From Ornithinimicrobium pekingense DSM 21552 (GTDB lineage: Bacteria > Actinomycetota > Actinomycetes > Actinomycetales > Dermatophilaceae): a stretch of 64,000 nt of DNA. The first letter of the stretch is position 1. Every line of letters starts with the position of its first letter. Where the stretch lies: assembly GCF_000421185.1 (NCBI RefSeq), contig NZ_ATWJ01000008.1, positions 392,230 through 456,229 of the forward strand, read 5' to 3'. Under the pieces are notes generated by a model. The model did no database searches and was not told the origin of the DNA. It was given only the letters and a program-made list of their open reading frames with translations. Shown here piece after piece: positions 25,900-33,753 of this stretch. The position numbers and the translations under genes were made by a program.

Positions 25900-26683
25900 A
25901 GGAGGGGGCGGGTGTCAGGGCCGGGGGACGGCGGGCGAGGACCCCGAAGGACTGGCCCAGCCGGCAGAAGGGCTCCCTGCGGGACAGCTCGACCTCGAGT
26001 CGCTCCCAGGCGGCGTAGAACACCGGGTCGGACTTGGGAGCGTTGTCGAGCATCAGGTCACCGGCGATGCGCAGCCCGAACACCTCCACGACCTCGAGGC
26101 CGGCGGCGTGCACGGCGTGCAGCGTGTCCTCCAACGAGACCGCGCGGACGGTCGTGCCGAAGGTGACCGTCCGCGCCGTCGGGGCGTCGACCTGCGCCAG
26201 CGCCGCCTCCGGGCCCTGCCTCAGGAAGGCCATGAGGACCCGGTGGGCGGGGTTGGGCAGCACGACGCTGAGCAGCCCGCCCGGCCGCAGCGCCCCCGCG
26301 AGCAGCGCCACGTCGGCGACCTCGTCCGGGCGGTACTGCAGGACGTAGTGGCACAGGACGGCGTCCACGGGGTCAACGCCCGGCAGGTCGTCCAGGCCTC
26401 CAGAGCGCACGCTCAGACCCCGGGCCGCCGCGTCGGCGAGCAGGCCCTCCGCAGGGTCCAGCACCACGACGTCGTGCCCGAGCGCCGCCAGCGGCGCGGC
26501 GTCCAGGCCGTCGGCTCCTCCGACGTCGAGGACCGAGCGGCGCGGGGCACCGGCCCGCACGTCCCCCAGGTGGTCGGCCAGGACGTGCCGCACCACCGCA
26601 TACCGGACCCGTCCCCAGGGCGTGGAGGTGTGCGACCGCCAGTCGGCGGCGTGCGCGTCGAAGGGCGCCCCGCCGTCCGTCAC
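25898..26683 (-). CDS. SAM-dependent class I methyltransferase
   Basis: A 261-aa Rossmann-fold methyltransferase. Motif I is SVLDVGGADGLDAAPLAALG (residues ~50-70), with the acidic loop VVVLDPAEG and motif IV-like DAVLCHYVLQY. LRPGGLLSVVLPNP follows. This resembles CmoA/SmtA-type small-molecule or tRNA methyltransferases; the substrate is unknown. A GTG start at 26683 sits one base after the permease stop (26685), so it is the last gene of the minus-strand transporter operon. Its stop codon overlaps the last, partial unit of the tandem repeat. Confidence 0.82.
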   Translation of the reverse strand: MTDGGAPFDAHAADWRSHTSTPWGRVRYAVVRHVLADHLGDVRAGAPRRSVLDVGGADGLDAAPLAALGHDVVVLDPAEGLLADAAARGLSVRSGGLDDLPGVDPVDAVLCHYVLQYRPDEVADVALLAGALRPGGLLSVVLPNPAHRVLMAFLRQGPEAALAQVDAPTARTVTFGTTVRAVSLEDTLHAVHAAGLEVVEVFGLRIAGDLMLDNAPKSDPVFYAAWERLEVELSRREPFCRLGQSFGVLARRPPALTPAPS

Positions 26684-26684
26684 C

Positions 26685-27857
26685 TCACATCGCCCGCGAC
26701 AGGCTGCGGCGCAGCAGCCAGCTGCCGAGCAGGAGGGTGACGGCCGCCATCCCGGCCAGGACCCCGAGCTGGGGGAGGATGTCGAGGACGCCCGCCCCGT
26801 GCCGCTGGATCTGCGCGATCGCCTCGTAGCCCCAGGCGTGGGGGGTGATGTGCGCGACCCTGCGCAGGGTGTCGGGGAAGAACTCCAGCGGGAACATGGT
26901 GCCGCCCAGAGCGCCCAGGACCAGGCCCAGCCCCACCGCGAGCCCGGTGGCCGTGCCCTCGTTGTCGAACGCGGTGCCCAGGATCATCGACAGGCCGGCC
27001 CCCACGAGCCCGAAGAGCAGGAGCAGGACGGTGACGGCAGCGATGTCGCCCCAGTCCACCCCGAAGAGGAGCCGGGTGGCGACCACGATGTAGACCGCCT
27101 GGAACCCGGCGATGGCCAGCCGGCCCAGCGCGATGCCGGTGATCGCCTGGCCCGCCGTCACCGGCGCCGCCAGCGTGCGTCGCACGATGCCGTCGCGGCG
27201 GGCCTGGATGAGGGTCGCCGCACCCCCGGCCAGGGTGTTGAGGAAGGTGAACAGCAGCAGCATGCTGCCGGCGACCAGCTGGATCCCCGTGACGTTGCTG
27301 AACTCCTGGGCCACCTCGCTGGTGTCCTGGACCGCGAGGGAGGCGGGCGCGATGCGCTCGTCGGCCCCGGCGAGCGCCTCGTCGACCTCCTGCTCGGTGG
27401 CTCCCGTCCCGGCGAGCACCGTCTCCTGCCCACCGCGCAGCATCGCCGTGGCGGCGGCGGTCCGCACGACCTGGGCGACGGCCAGCGCCGCGGTCTGGCC
27501 ACCGGTGACGATCTCCAGCTCGACGGCATCCCCGTCGTCGAAGGCCCGGGCGGCCTCCGGGCTGACCAGCACCCCCACCTGACGGCGGCCCTGCGCCACG
27601 TCGGCGCGCATCGTCTCCGCGTCGGTCTCCTCGACCTCCAGGTCCGAGCCGGCCAGGGCGTCGACGAGCGCGGCCTGCAGCGAGGAGTCGTCGCCGACGA
27701 CGGCGACGCGGCCCGCCGGCTGGTCGCCGGAGTTCTGGATGCCGAGGACGAGGACGAGCACCAGCGGGAAGACGAACGCGAAGAAGATGTTGGAGCGGTC
27801 CGCCAGGAAGCGACGGATCTCCACGAGTGTGATGGCGAGCACCGCCCCGGTCCTCAC
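26685..27857 (-). CDS. ABC-2 type transporter permease (second of pair)
   Basis: A 390-aa membrane protein: one N-terminal helix (FAFVFPLVLVLVLGIQ), a large extracytoplasmic domain (~residues 40-180), then a five-helix ABC-2 bundle. The bundle includes LGLVLGALGGTMFPLEFFPD and ITPHAWGYEAIAQI. The GTG at 27857 overlaps the TGA of the upstream permease (GTGA, 27857-27854) and is preceded by AAGGAG at 5-nt spacing. A later GTG at 27842 is the alternative. It probably forms the channel with the next permease and the ATPase. Confidence 0.88.
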   Translation of the reverse strand: MRTGAVLAITLVEIRRFLADRSNIFFAFVFPLVLVLVLGIQNSGDQPAGRVAVVGDDSSLQAALVDALAGSDLEVEETDAETMRADVAQGRRQVGVLVSPEAARAFDDGDAVELEIVTGGQTAALAVAQVVRTAAATAMLRGGQETVLAGTGATEQEVDEALAGADERIAPASLAVQDTSEVAQEFSNVTGIQLVAGSMLLLFTFLNTLAGGAATLIQARRDGIVRRTLAAPVTAGQAITGIALGRLAIAGFQAVYIVVATRLLFGVDWGDIAAVTVLLLLFGLVGAGLSMILGTAFDNEGTATGLAVGLGLVLGALGGTMFPLEFFPDTLRRVAHITPHAWGYEAIAQIQRHGAGVLDILPQLGVLAGMAAVTLLLGSWLLRRSLSRAM

Positions 27858-29026
27858 AGCAGCTCCTTGCGCCCGGGCAGGAGCCACGCGGCGAGCAGGC
27901 AGACGGCGGTGAAGCCGAGGAGCACCAGGGCCGGCACCCCGAGGTCGCCCACCCCGCCCCCTCCGGCCGTGATCCCTAGCCCGCGGACGAAGGCGGTCAC
28001 CGGGTTGGCCAGCAGGAGGGCCCCCAGCGGCCCGCTGAGGTTGAGCTGGAAGAAGGCCCCGCCGAACATCCCGAGCGCGATCGCGATGATCGACTGGGCG
28101 ATGTTGGCCTGCTCCGCGGTCCGCGCGACCGTGGCGACGACGAAGGTGAGCGACGTCGCGGCGGCGACCATGAGCACCACCAGCACGCCGACGGCCACGG
28201 GGGAGCCGAGCTCGACGCCGTCGAAGAGCAGGCTCGACACCGTCAGCAGCACCCCCATAGACAGCAGTCCCAGGACGAAGCTGCCGAGCGCCTTGGCGGC
28301 GACCACCGTCCACGGCCGCACCGGCATCGACAGCAGCCGGCGCAGCGTCCCCTGCTCGCGCTCCTCGACCAGGGCCAGCACCCCGAAGCCCACCGTGAAG
28401 AAGAGGAACATGCCGGCCTGCCCGGCCACGATGTTCTCCGACAGCGTCAGCTGCTCGTCGGCCGCCTCACCCTCCCGCCAGGTGACCGGGGCCGTCGTCT
28501 CCTGCAGCGAGCGCGCGATCCCGGGCAGCTCGGTCGGCGGCACGCCGAGGGTGGCCGCTGCGGCCGCGGTGCGGGTGCCGGCGGTCAGGTCGGCCAGGGC
28601 ACCGTCGACGATCGAGGTGACCACCGTCCCCTCCAGACCGAGCCCGTCGGCCAGCGTCACCTGCACCTGGGGGCCGGCCCCCGCGACCAGGTCGGCGCCG
28701 AAGCCCTCCGGCACCACGACGCCCACGCCCGCGGAGCCGTCGTCGACGAGCCCGACGACCTCCTCCGCCGGGGCGGCCCGCACGGTCAGGTCCAGTCCCT
28801 CCCCGGCCGCCTCGAGCACCTGGGGCAGGACGGCCGCCAGCTCGTCACCCTCCGGCACCGCCACCGCGACGGTGACGGGGTTGATCTCCAGCTCGTCGAC
28901 GCTGCCGATGAGCAGGTTCATGACGTAGATCAGCGCCAGGGGCACCACGACGGCATACATCAGCGCCGAGAGGTTGCGCAGGTGGCGCAGCAGGTCGGTG
29001 CCGACCATGACGAGCAGGCGTGGCAC
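27854..29026 (-). CDS. ABC-2 type transporter permease (first of pair)
   Basis: A 390-aa paralogue of the neighbouring permease with the same layout: N-terminal helix (ALMYAVVVPLALIYVMNLLI), extracytoplasmic domain, and C-terminal helices with EEREQGTLRRLLSMPVRPW, the usual ABC-2 coupling segment. GTG start at 29026, one base after the ATPase stop. Exporters of this form move drugs, lipids or peptides; the substrate is unknown. Confidence 0.88.
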   Translation of the reverse strand: MPRLLVMVGTDLLRHLRNLSALMYAVVVPLALIYVMNLLIGSVDELEINPVTVAVAVPEGDELAAVLPQVLEAAGEGLDLTVRAAPAEEVVGLVDDGSAGVGVVVPEGFGADLVAGAGPQVQVTLADGLGLEGTVVTSIVDGALADLTAGTRTAAAAATLGVPPTELPGIARSLQETTAPVTWREGEAADEQLTLSENIVAGQAGMFLFFTVGFGVLALVEEREQGTLRRLLSMPVRPWTVVAAKALGSFVLGLLSMGVLLTVSSLLFDGVELGSPVAVGVLVVLMVAAATSLTFVVATVARTAEQANIAQSIIAIALGMFGGAFFQLNLSGPLGALLLANPVTAFVRGLGITAGGGGVGDLGVPALVLLGFTAVCLLAAWLLPGRKELL

Positions 29027-29027
29027 G

Positions 29028-29969
29028 TCAGTCCCTCAGCGCCTTGCCGGTGAGGTGGAGGAAGACCGACTCCAGGTCGGGTCGGGAAATCTCCACGTCG
29101 GCCAGCGACAGCCCGGCCCCCGTCGCGGCATTGACGATCGGCGCGATGGCGGTGGGTGCGTTGGAGACGGTGAGGACGAGCGTGCCGTGGTCGCGGACCA
29201 CGCGTCGGACAGCGGGCATCTGCTCCACCGCAGCGGCACCGGCGTCGAGCGACCCGGAGCCGGTGAGCCGGATCGTGTCCACACCACCGGTGAGCTCGAT
29301 GAGCTGGTCACGGGTGCCCTCGGCCTGCAGCCGTCCGTCGTCGATGATGGCGATCCGGTCGCAGAGGCGCTCGGCCTCCTCCATGTAGTGGGTCGTGTAG
29401 AGCACCGCCATGCCCTCCACCGACAGGGCCTCGATCGACTCCAGGATCGAGTTGCGGGACTGCGGGTCCACGCCCACGGTCGGCTCGTCCAGGATGAGCA
29501 GCGTGGGCCGGTGGAGCAGCCCGACCCCGATGTTGAGCCGGCGCTTCATCCCGCCGGAGAACTTCTTGCTGGGCTCCTTGGCGCGGTCGGCGAGCCCGAT
29601 GAGCTCGAGCACCTCGGCGGTCCGCTGCCGCAGCGTGGAGCCGCGCAGGCCCTGCAGCCGCCCGAAGTACTCCAGGTTGGCCCGCGCCGACAGGTCGGGA
29701 TAGATCGCCAGGTCCTGGGGCACGAGACCGATGTGCCGCTTGGCCTCCACCGACGAGCCGCCCATCGGCACCCCCGCCACCGTGACGCTCCCCGCGTCCG
29801 GCACCAGCAGGCCGGCGACCATCGAGATCGTCGTGGTCTTGCCGGCGCCGTTGGGGCCCAGCAGGCCGAACGTCTCACCGGCGGCGATCTCGAAGCTCAC
29901 GCCGTCGACCGCGGTCACCGGCCCGAACCTCTTGACCAGGCCCTGTGCGCCCAGCACCTTCTCCGCCAC
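29028..29969 (-). CDS. ABC transporter ATP-binding protein (ABC-2 exporter)
   Basis: A 313-aa ATPase with Walker A GPNGAGKTTT, signature FSGGMKRRLN, Walker B LLILDEPTVGVDPQ and H-loop YTTHYMEE. A ~70-residue C-terminal domain follows, typical of DrrA/NatA-like drug-resistance ATPases. Two starts are possible. GTG at 29969 has a strong AGGAGAGGGGG and a TAAGGT -10-like box upstream. ATG at 30032 overlaps the xthA stop (TGATG) but adds 21 non-conserved residues. The GTG is preferred. Confidence 0.9.
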   Translation of the reverse strand: MAEKVLGAQGLVKRFGPVTAVDGVSFEIAAGETFGLLGPNGAGKTTTISMVAGLLVPDAGSVTVAGVPMGGSSVEAKRHIGLVPQDLAIYPDLSARANLEYFGRLQGLRGSTLRQRTAEVLELIGLADRAKEPSKKFSGGMKRRLNIGVGLLHRPTLLILDEPTVGVDPQSRNSILESIEALSVEGMAVLYTTHYMEEAERLCDRIAIIDDGRLQAEGTRDQLIELTGGVDTIRLTGSGSLDAGAAAVEQMPAVRRVVRDHGTLVLTVSNAPTAIAPIVNAATGAGLSLADVEISRPDLESVFLHLTGKALRD

Positions 29970-30031
29970 GTTCGCCCCCTCTCCTCGTCCCGACCTTAGC
30001 GCCTCCGGCTCCCCGGTGACAGAGAGGTTCA

Positions 30032-30952
30032 TCACAGGTCGTAGTCGACGACCACCGGCGCGTGGTCGGACAGGCGGACGCCGCGGTGGTCCCGGTCGAC
30101 CTCGGCGCGCACCGCGGTGCGGGCCAGCCCGGGCGTGGCCAGCTGGTAGTCGATGCGCCAGCCGGCGTCGCGCTCGAAGGTGCTGCCCAGCCAGCTCCAC
30201 CACGAGTAGGGCCCCTCGACGTCCGGGTGCAGCGCGCGGACCACGTCGACGAGCGTGCGCGGGGAGAGCTGGGCGGCGATCCACGCCCGCTCCTCGGGCA
30301 GGAACCCCTCGGAGGTCTGGCTGCGTCGCCAGCTCGCCACGTCGAGCCGGGTGTGGGCCACGTTGAGGTCACCCGTGAGCAGGAAGTGCCGGCCCCGGGC
30401 TGCCGCGGCGCGCCGGGTCCGGGACAGGTGCCGGGCGAAGGCCGTCAGGAAGTGCATCTTGCGCTCGTAGCGCGCGCCACCGTCGGGCTTGTCGCGACCC
30501 ATCCGCGACGGGACCTGCAGGTGCGCCGGCAGGCCGCCCTTGGGCAGGTAGAGGTTCGCGACGGTCACCGGCGCCTCGGCGAGGTCGACCTCGACGTAGC
30601 GGCCCTCGGAGGCGTACCGGCCCAGGCCGCGCGCGAGCGGCACCTCGTCGGGCGCCGGCTCGGTGTGCAGGTGCTCCTCCCCGGGCGCCCGCATCAGCAC
30701 CTCGGCGTCCCAGGTCCGGACCGCCACGGGCCGCCGGCGCGTCAGGACCGCGACCCCGTTGCGGCCCGGGATCTGCCCCGGCTCGTAGACGACGTGGTAG
30801 TCGCCGAAGGCCTGCGGGGGCAGCGCGTCGATCGGCGCCCGCACCTCCTGCAGGGTGACGACGTCGCACCCCCGGGTGTCCAGCCAGTCACCGAAGCCGC
30901 GCCGGTGGGAGGCCCGGACGCCGTTGATGTTCAGGGTCGCGATGCGCAGCAC
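30032..30952 (-). CDS. xthA: Exodeoxyribonuclease III (AP endonuclease)
   Basis: A 306-aa member of the endonuclease/exonuclease/phosphatase family. Motifs are the metal-binding LNINGVRA, VVTLQEVRAP, the catalytic LTGDLNVAH and the C-terminal RLSDHAPVVVDY. The enzyme cleaves abasic sites and degrades 3' ends in base-excision repair. GTG start at 30952. Its stop touches an alternative start of the ABC ATPase, so transcription probably continues into the transporter genes. Confidence 0.92.
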   Translation of the reverse strand: MLRIATLNINGVRASHRRGFGDWLDTRGCDVVTLQEVRAPIDALPPQAFGDYHVVYEPGQIPGRNGVAVLTRRRPVAVRTWDAEVLMRAPGEEHLHTEPAPDEVPLARGLGRYASEGRYVEVDLAEAPVTVANLYLPKGGLPAHLQVPSRMGRDKPDGGARYERKMHFLTAFARHLSRTRRAAAARGRHFLLTGDLNVAHTRLDVASWRRSQTSEGFLPEERAWIAAQLSPRTLVDVVRALHPDVEGPYSWWSWLGSTFERDAGWRIDYQLATPGLARTAVRAEVDRDHRGVRLSDHAPVVVDYDL

Positions 30953-30986
30953 CGGCCGAGGGTATGCGGTACCGGGCGACGCAGCG

Positions 30987-31355
30987 TCAGGCGGGGCCCT
31001 CGAGCACGTCGCGGTCGGCGGGGATGGCGTCGGGGTCGTCGCCGCCGACCATCTCGGTCTCGCCCCGCTCGGCGCGCTCCTGGGTGCCGGTCTCCGGCGC
31101 GCCGTAGGCGGTGCCGGCCTCCGGCTCCTCCTGCATCACCCGCTGGTCGATGGTCTCGCCCTCGGAGTCGTCGCCGTCGTCGAGGAGCTCGGCCCCCATG
31201 GGGCGCTGCTCCGGCGGGGTCCATGGCACGTCGTCGACGGACTCGGGCATCTCGAGGTCGTTCTCGGCCCGCTCCTGCTGCTCGGCGTCGAGGTCGAGGG
31301 CCTGGATGTCCTCGTCGTAGGTGATCGGCTGGCGGTCCTCGGGCTGGTCGGTCAT
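30987..31355 (-). CDS. DUF5709-like acidic protein
   Basis: A 122-aa very acidic, low-complexity protein starting MTDQPEDRQPITYDEDIQAL. It shows the (A)LDLDAEQQER and GETIDQRVMQEEPE motifs of the actinobacterial DUF5709 family. There is no membrane segment. Function unknown. It lies 34 nt upstream of xthA on the same strand. Confidence 0.75.
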   Translation of the reverse strand: MTDQPEDRQPITYDEDIQALDLDAEQQERAENDLEMPESVDDVPWTPPEQRPMGAELLDDGDDSEGETIDQRVMQEEPEAGTAYGAPETGTQERAERGETEMVGGDDPDAIPADRDVLEGPA

Positions 31356-31407
31356 GCCCCCACCGTGCCCGCGGGGGAGCACGGCGGCAAGTCCAGCCGC
31401 CCGCTGT

Positions 31408-31794
31408 TCACTCGAGCAGCTGCGACGCGTCGTCGGGCACGTCCACGGCATACCTGCGCAGCAGCTCCAGCGGCACCACGCCGAGCACCGCGTCGGAGGT
31501 GCTCGCCAGCACGACGGGAGCGGCGTGCCCCGCCCGGGCCGACTGCAGCCAACGGACCGCGACCACGCACCACCGGTCCCCGGGGCGCAGCCCGGCGAAG
31601 CCCCACTCGGGGCGGGGGGTGACCAGGTCGTTGCCGAGCTCGGTCTGGTGACTCAGGAAGTCGGTTGTCATGACCACGCAGACGCCGTGGACCCCCACGT
31701 CCTCGGGCGTGACCTCGCAGCGGCCCGTCCTGGTGAAGCCCGTCACCGGGTCGCTGCCGCACTCCTCCAGCTCCCGTCCGAGCACGTTGCGCAT
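31408..31794 (-). CDS. DUF2237 family protein
   Basis: A 128-aa protein matching the DUF2237 layout: MRNVLGRELEECGSDPVTGF, then GVCVVMTTDFL, the central GNDLVTPRPEWGFAGLRPGD and the closing VPLELLRRYAVDVPD. Conserved Cys, Asp and Arg residues are present, but no biochemical function is known. It is divergent from the small GNAT gene, with 68 nt between. Confidence 0.88.
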   Translation of the reverse strand: MRNVLGRELEECGSDPVTGFTRTGRCEVTPEDVGVHGVCVVMTTDFLSHQTELGNDLVTPRPEWGFAGLRPGDRWCVVAVRWLQSARAGHAAPVVLASTSDAVLGVVPLELLRRYAVDVPDDASQLLE

Positions 31795-31862
31795 GCTCGA
31801 TCATGGCAGGGATCGGCCCTCCGCGGGTGCCGCCGGCGGGAGGGTGGTGGCAGGGTGGACGC

Positions 31863-32180
31863 ATGCAGACCGAGGTGAGCAGGAGGTCGGGGCCGGACCG
31901 CTACGAGATCACGCTGGAGGGTGAGCCGGTCGGGCTGACCCGCTTCGTCGACGTCGACGGCCGGCGGGTCTTCTTCCACACGGAGGTCGACGACGGCCAC
32001 GCCGGCCAGGGCCTGGCCGGCACCCTCGTCCGGGGAGCGCTGGAGGCCACGCGGGCCGAGGGGCTGAGGATCGTCGCCGTCTGTCCCTACGTCCGCCGGT
32101 ACGTGCGCAAGCACGACGGGTGGGCCGACCTGCTGGACCGGGCCACGCCCGCGATGCTGCAGGCGATCCCACGCTCCTGA
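31863..32180 (+). CDS. Small GNAT-fold N-acetyltransferase (YjdJ/Gcn5-related type)
   Basis: A 105-aa protein with the short GNAT pattern: strand RVFFHTEVDDGHAGQGLAGT holding the acetyl-CoA loop (GQGLAGTLV), then GLRIVAVCPYVRRYVRKHDG. It corresponds to the compact one-domain GNATs (COG2388). Acceptor unknown. The ATG at 31863 begins MQTEVSRRSGPDRYEITLEG; an in-frame upstream ATG adds unconserved residues. Confidence 0.85.
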   Translation: MQTEVSRRSGPDRYEITLEGEPVGLTRFVDVDGRRVFFHTEVDDGHAGQGLAGTLVRGALEATRAEGLRIVAVCPYVRRYVRKHDGWADLLDRATPAMLQAIPRS

Positions 32181-32275
32181 CGCCCCGGCGCGCACCCTCC
32201 CGAGGGCGGTGCTGCGCAGCCCTTGACAGCGGTGACGGGCCGGGCGCACCGTGACCAGATAGCGCGTCTGTATCG

Positions 32276-33508
32276 ATGAAGGCAGGGAGGGCGGACCCGG
32301 TCGGTCTGCCGGTCGTGTCCAGGCTGCGGTGGCTCCCGCTGCCCGCGGCCCGGACCGCGCTGCGCCTGCTCGGCCTCGGGGACCTGGGGATCCGGCACGG
32401 TGTGGCCCTGCGCCGCGTGCTCTACGTGACGGCCGGTCCGGACGGGCGTCCCACCGTGGCCTCCGCGCTGGTCGCGACCCCGGTCGGCGCCGAGCCGCAC
32501 GCCGTCGTCTGCTACCAGCACGCCACGCAGAGCCACCGGGTCAACGTCCCGTCCACCCCGCACCGGCTGGAGGGAGTCCTGACCTCGGTGGTCTTCGCCG
32601 GGGCGGGCTACGCGCTGGCCGCCCCGGACTACCAGGGCCTGGGCAGCGGCACCGGCCACCACCCCTACCTGCACGCCGCCACCGAGGCCTCCAGTGTCAC
32701 CGACCTGCTCGCGGTCCTGCCACAGGTGCTGGAGCGGACGGGCACGGCGGTGCCGCGCCGCACCGCACTGCTGGGCTTCTCGCAGGGCGGGCACGCCTCG
32801 CTCGCCGCCCTGGAGTCGCTGTCGGCCACGGCGGAGGACCTCGACCTGGACCTCGTCGGGGTGGCATCCGTCGCCGGCGTGCACCGTCTGCTCGAGAGCG
32901 CCGGCCCGCACACCCTCTCGGGCGCCTCCGCCCACCACTCGACCTACCTGGCCTACCTGGCCACGTCCTATGCCCGCCTGCACCGCCAGCCGCTGTCCTC
33001 CATCGTGCGGCCGCGGTGGGCCCGCCGGCTGCCCCTGCTGATGGACGGCGCGCACGGGATGGCGCAGATCGAGCAGGCGCTGCCCCGGGACCCCACGCAG
33101 GTCCTCACGCGCGAGACGGTCGAGGACCTCATCGGCCCGGGGGAGGGATGGTTCGCGCAGCGGCTGGCCGCCAACAGCGTCGGTGACGTGGCCGCTGTCG
33201 CCCCCGTCCGCTTCTTCGTGGGCAGCCGCGACGTCGACGCACCTCCGGTGGACGCCGCCCGGACCGCCCGGCTCATCCGGGCCCGCGGCGGCAGCGCCGA
33301 GGTGGTCGACGTCGGCCCGGTGGACCACCGGGGCACGGCCTTCGCCGCGGTGGGGCTCGCACGGCGCTGGTTCGACGACCTGCTCGACGTCGAGACGCCA
33401 GAGCTCCCTGGCGTCGCCGCCACCGGCGCCTCCGTGCCGGAGCGGTGGCGCGGGCGTCTCACCCGGGCGCTGCCCGTGCTCGGTCGCACCCGTCCGCTGG
33501 GTGCGTAG
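32276..33508 (+). CDS. Secretory-lipase-like alpha/beta hydrolase
   Basis: A 410-aa hydrolase. Strands with VCYQHATQSHRVNVPSTPHR (oxyanion side) and APDYQGLGSGTGHHPYLHAA precede the nucleophile elbow LLGFSQGGHASLAA. The acid is probably in FFVGSRDVDAPPV and the histidine in VGPVDHRGTAF. This is the layout of the secretory lipase/LIP family and related esterases. No clear signal peptide is seen, only a weakly hydrophobic N terminus. A TTGACA is present at 32223-32228, but no matching -10 was found. Substrate unknown. Confidence 0.82.
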   Translation: MKAGRADPVGLPVVSRLRWLPLPAARTALRLLGLGDLGIRHGVALRRVLYVTAGPDGRPTVASALVATPVGAEPHAVVCYQHATQSHRVNVPSTPHRLEGVLTSVVFAGAGYALAAPDYQGLGSGTGHHPYLHAATEASSVTDLLAVLPQVLERTGTAVPRRTALLGFSQGGHASLAALESLSATAEDLDLDLVGVASVAGVHRLLESAGPHTLSGASAHHSTYLAYLATSYARLHRQPLSSIVRPRWARRLPLLMDGAHGMAQIEQALPRDPTQVLTRETVEDLIGPGEGWFAQRLAANSVGDVAAVAPVRFFVGSRDVDAPPVDAARTARLIRARGGSAEVVDVGPVDHRGTAFAAVGLARRWFDDLLDVETPELPGVAATGASVPERWRGRLTRALPVLGRTRPLGA

Positions 33509-33753
33509 GGCGGTCGCCTGGGCGTCAGCACCCCGAAATGTGACCTCTGCAACACCTTTGACCAACCTTTGGCAAAGGAAAGGTCAAGTGTCGGTCAAAT
33601 TTTCGTCCCTCAGGGCCTTGTGTGGTAGAGGGCCGCACGCTATGAATGGCCTACCTGGCAAGAGCCTGGGAACCAACCACAAGCAGGGGTGCTTCTTCAA
33701 TGGTTGCAATCTGGGGTGCCGTGTGCGCCGTGATCCTTCTCTTACTACTGGCA
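33509..33753 (+). other. Structured leader upstream of the peroxidase gene
   Basis: About 245 nt, noticeably less G+C-rich than its surroundings. It contains a nested hairpin TTGACC...CTTT GGCA AAAG...GGTCAA (33558-33587) and a GTCAA-N6-GTCAA direct repeat (33583-33598). Further on are short blocks GGGAACCA (33667 on) and GGGGTG that recall parts of the ydaO-type c-di-AMP riboswitch; its diagnostic 3' block was not found. Read as coding, the last part would use TTA and CTA leucine codons, absent elsewhere nearby, so it is more likely untranslated. Confidence 0.35.

Noticed and set aside
32223..32275. TTGACA as promoter of the lipase-like gene
   Set aside because: No acceptable -10 hexamer at 15-19 nt; kept only as a note.
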